Origin: Bacillota bacterium
GTDB taxonomy: Bacteria; Bacillota; Clostridia; Acetivibrionales; Acetivibrionaceae
DNA length: 7,317 bases
Assembly: GCA_023421115.1 (NCBI GenBank)
Contig: JAEZUI010000034.1
Span: 1-7,317, forward strand
Direction: 5' to 3'
A program made the position numbers and the translations under genes. This document shows positions 6,278 to 7,317 of this stretch, one piece after another. The notes under the pieces were generated by a model, which was given only the letters and a program-made list of their open reading frames with translations, did no database searches and had not been told where the DNA came from. Each line of letters starts with the position of its first letter. The first letter of the stretch is position 1.

Positions 6278-6662
6278 TATAAAATCTAAACAATAGAATT
6301 TTTGTATCATATTTGTTCTCAACATCCCTAATAACCAAGGGGATATATCAAGTTGCTATTGGAAATAGCATCATATAAGCTGACATGGTTATAAGTTCTC
6401 AAACCAAATGAGCGTTATCCTGTCATTCATTGCAGGCTGCCCAATGCGGTGAAGCGTTCAAGGCAGAAGTATCATTATTTATCCCTTTGCCTGTCTTCGC
6501 AATTAGTCCTTCCAAAGACTATTTTTAGCCGGATGAACTCGCTCTCTTTTAATAAAGGTCATGGCGATCCGCCTTTTGTTGCTTCCCTTCTGGTGGCAAA
6601 GGTAGTTTTCCTGATATACCGTATGTTTTGTTTTCAAAGGTCAAAAGAAGGGTAAAAAAAAT
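6278..6662. other. Gene-free region, probably remnant DNA
   Basis: I find no supportable gene. A short inverted repeat TGCTATT/AATAGCA with a 3-base loop is at 6354-6370. From about 6430 to 6655 the DNA is visibly richer in G and C than its surroundings. An open frame of 68 codons there (6449-6655) has no recognisable motif and no convincing ribosome site. The segment may be the decayed remains of an older insertion. No cotJC 3' sequence was seen here. Confidence 0.5.
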
Positions 6663-6699
6663 CACCCCCTCACTTTTAAGCCGTAAAAGCGAGGGGGTG
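6654..6699 (-). terminator. Strong intrinsic terminator hairpin
   Basis: CACCCCCTCACTTTT (6663-6677) pairs with AAAAGCGAGGGGGTG (6685-6699), a 15-bp stem with one G-U pair and a 7-base loop. On the minus strand the stem is followed at once by a run of T (complement of 6654-6660), the classic form. On the plus strand T-runs lie further off (6708-6722), so it may work both ways. No intact gene ends here, which suggests it is left from a lost gene or mobile element. Confidence 0.75.
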
Positions 6700-6723
6700 T
6701 ACGAAAAAATTTTTATTTTTTTG

Positions 6724-7134
6724 ATATACTTTTATTCCACTGATATTAATTGGATGGATGCTAAAAAAGACTGGACAAAGCTAACCGGAATAGGAATGAT
6801 TATCCGTAAAGTTGAGATAAACGGACAAAAGACAGAGGAGAGAGCTTATCATCTTGGAAGCGTAAAAACAGCTGAAGATTATGCACGAGGTGTGCGAATG
6901 CATTGGGGAATTGAAAGTACCCACTGGAGTCTTGATGTAACTTTCCTGGAAGATGCAAATCAAACAAGAAAAGGCTGTGCACCACAGAATTTAGCTTTAT
7001 TAAAAAGGATGGCTCTTAACATGGTGAAAAAAGATCAGGAAAGGAATCCAAAGAAGAGCCTCAAGAGGAGAAGATTTATAGCTTCTCTAAATGATGATTA
7101 TCTTGAATATATTTTTTCAATAAATTTTAGATAA
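6724..7134 (+). pseudogene. ISAs1-family transposase, C-terminal fragment
   Basis: About 136 residues match the end of ISAs1-type DDE transposases: DINWMDAKKDWTKLTGIGM, then VRMHWGIESTHWSLDVTFLED (the conserved HWGIE...W.LDV.F.ED block that carries the catalytic Glu), RKGCAPQNLALLKRMALN and an intact basic C-terminus ending near 7134. A full protein has about 350-380 residues, so the N-terminal DNA-binding part and the catalytic aspartates are missing. The frame stays open upstream to 6628, but those residues cross the hairpin and look non-homologous; the junction at about 6724-6740 is approximate. With no first half it cannot transpose by itself. Confidence 0.85.
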
Positions 7135-7317
7135 AAGAAAAGTATGTAGGATACTGAGTATATCCTTTGCCGGACTACTTGGTTGCAAACAAAGGTAAAA
7201 GTAAAGATAAGGATAATTCCGGGCGTTTCTAGTTCCATATCATAGTAATACCGGAATGCATTTCTTACAATGGTAACCCTACCGAAATACAAATGCTGAA
7301 ATGGCATTTTTAAAAAT
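7135..7317. other. Tail without a recognisable gene
   Basis: A minus-strand open frame here (7098-7307) overlaps the transposase end and has no known motif. A short inverted repeat, AAATGC/GCATTT around TGAAATG, lies at about 7290-7309. I could not identify a clear right terminal inverted repeat of the insertion sequence. Confidence 0.35.

Larger units (their letters stand above)
1743..7317. mobile_element. Putative skin-like intervening element inserted in cotJC (left part; right end not seen)
   Basis: The stretch starts where cotJC breaks and carries, beside the break, an intact large serine recombinase transcribed toward the interrupted gene. The same order, 5' gene half then convergent recombinase, is known for sigK/spoIVCA in Bacillus subtilis. 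It also holds a small gene coupled to the recombinase, a DinG-type helicase and a decayed IS fragment. No 3' cotJC sequence, structural phage genes or conjugation genes are visible. The right boundary is unknown: the helicase and the IS remnant are included only because no cotJC end was met before the window stops. Confidence 0.6.

Noticed and set aside
6449..6655. Plus-strand open frame of 68 codons ending just before the hairpin terminator
   Set aside because: No recognisable domain, no clear ribosome site, and it lies in what looks like remnant DNA; its stop next to the hairpin is suggestive but not enough.
7098..7307. Minus-strand open frame of 69 codons at the right edge
   Set aside because: Overlaps the transposase end antisense and shows no family motif.
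6198..7317. Possible 3' part of cotJC marking the right end of the element
   Set aside because: I looked for the downstream CotJC helices in the frames of this region and saw none; the right end must be outside the window or lost.

Overview
The window looks like AT-rich DNA of an endospore-forming member of the Firmicutes, most likely a Clostridia species. The evidence is the low GC content, strong AGGAGG-type ribosome binding sites and a recognisable cotJ spore-coat operon. No single gene fixes the species.

Layout. Positions 1-669 (minus strand) hold the N-terminal three quarters of a nitrilase-superfamily amidohydrolase that runs off the left edge. A gene-free divergent region (670-1022) separates it from the plus-strand cotJ operon: cotJA (1023-1250), cotJB (1262-1510) and the first 36 codons of cotJC (1635-1742). 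CotJC similarity stops abruptly after the conserved YGGPDGEL segment. Directly beyond this break, convergent with cotJC, lie a large serine recombinase of the SpoIVCA type (1767-3350) and a small gene (3350-3556) whose stop overlaps the recombinase start by one base. An AT-rich regulatory region follows (3557-3866), with a good match to a sigma-E promoter and to a SpoIIID box. Next is a DinG/XPD-type iron-sulfur helicase (3867-6173, minus), preceded by a 75-bp dyad that contains a possible promoter. The right end (6278-7317) has no intact gene. It contains a strong hairpin terminator and the C-terminal part of an ISAs1-family transposase.

Interpretation. The arrangement resembles the skin element that splits sigK in Bacillus subtilis and Clostridioides difficile: an integrated element divides a mother-cell gene and carries its own serine recombinase beside the break. 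If it works the same way, the recombinase is made in the mother cell (sigma-E and SpoIIID signals), the element is excised, and cotJC is rebuilt only in that terminal cell line while the spore keeps the element. The 3' part of cotJC is not in the window, so the element would be at least about 5.6 kb and its right end is unseen. The alternative is a dead insertion with cotJC left as a pseudogene. The sequence cannot decide between the two, although the recombinase itself looks intact.
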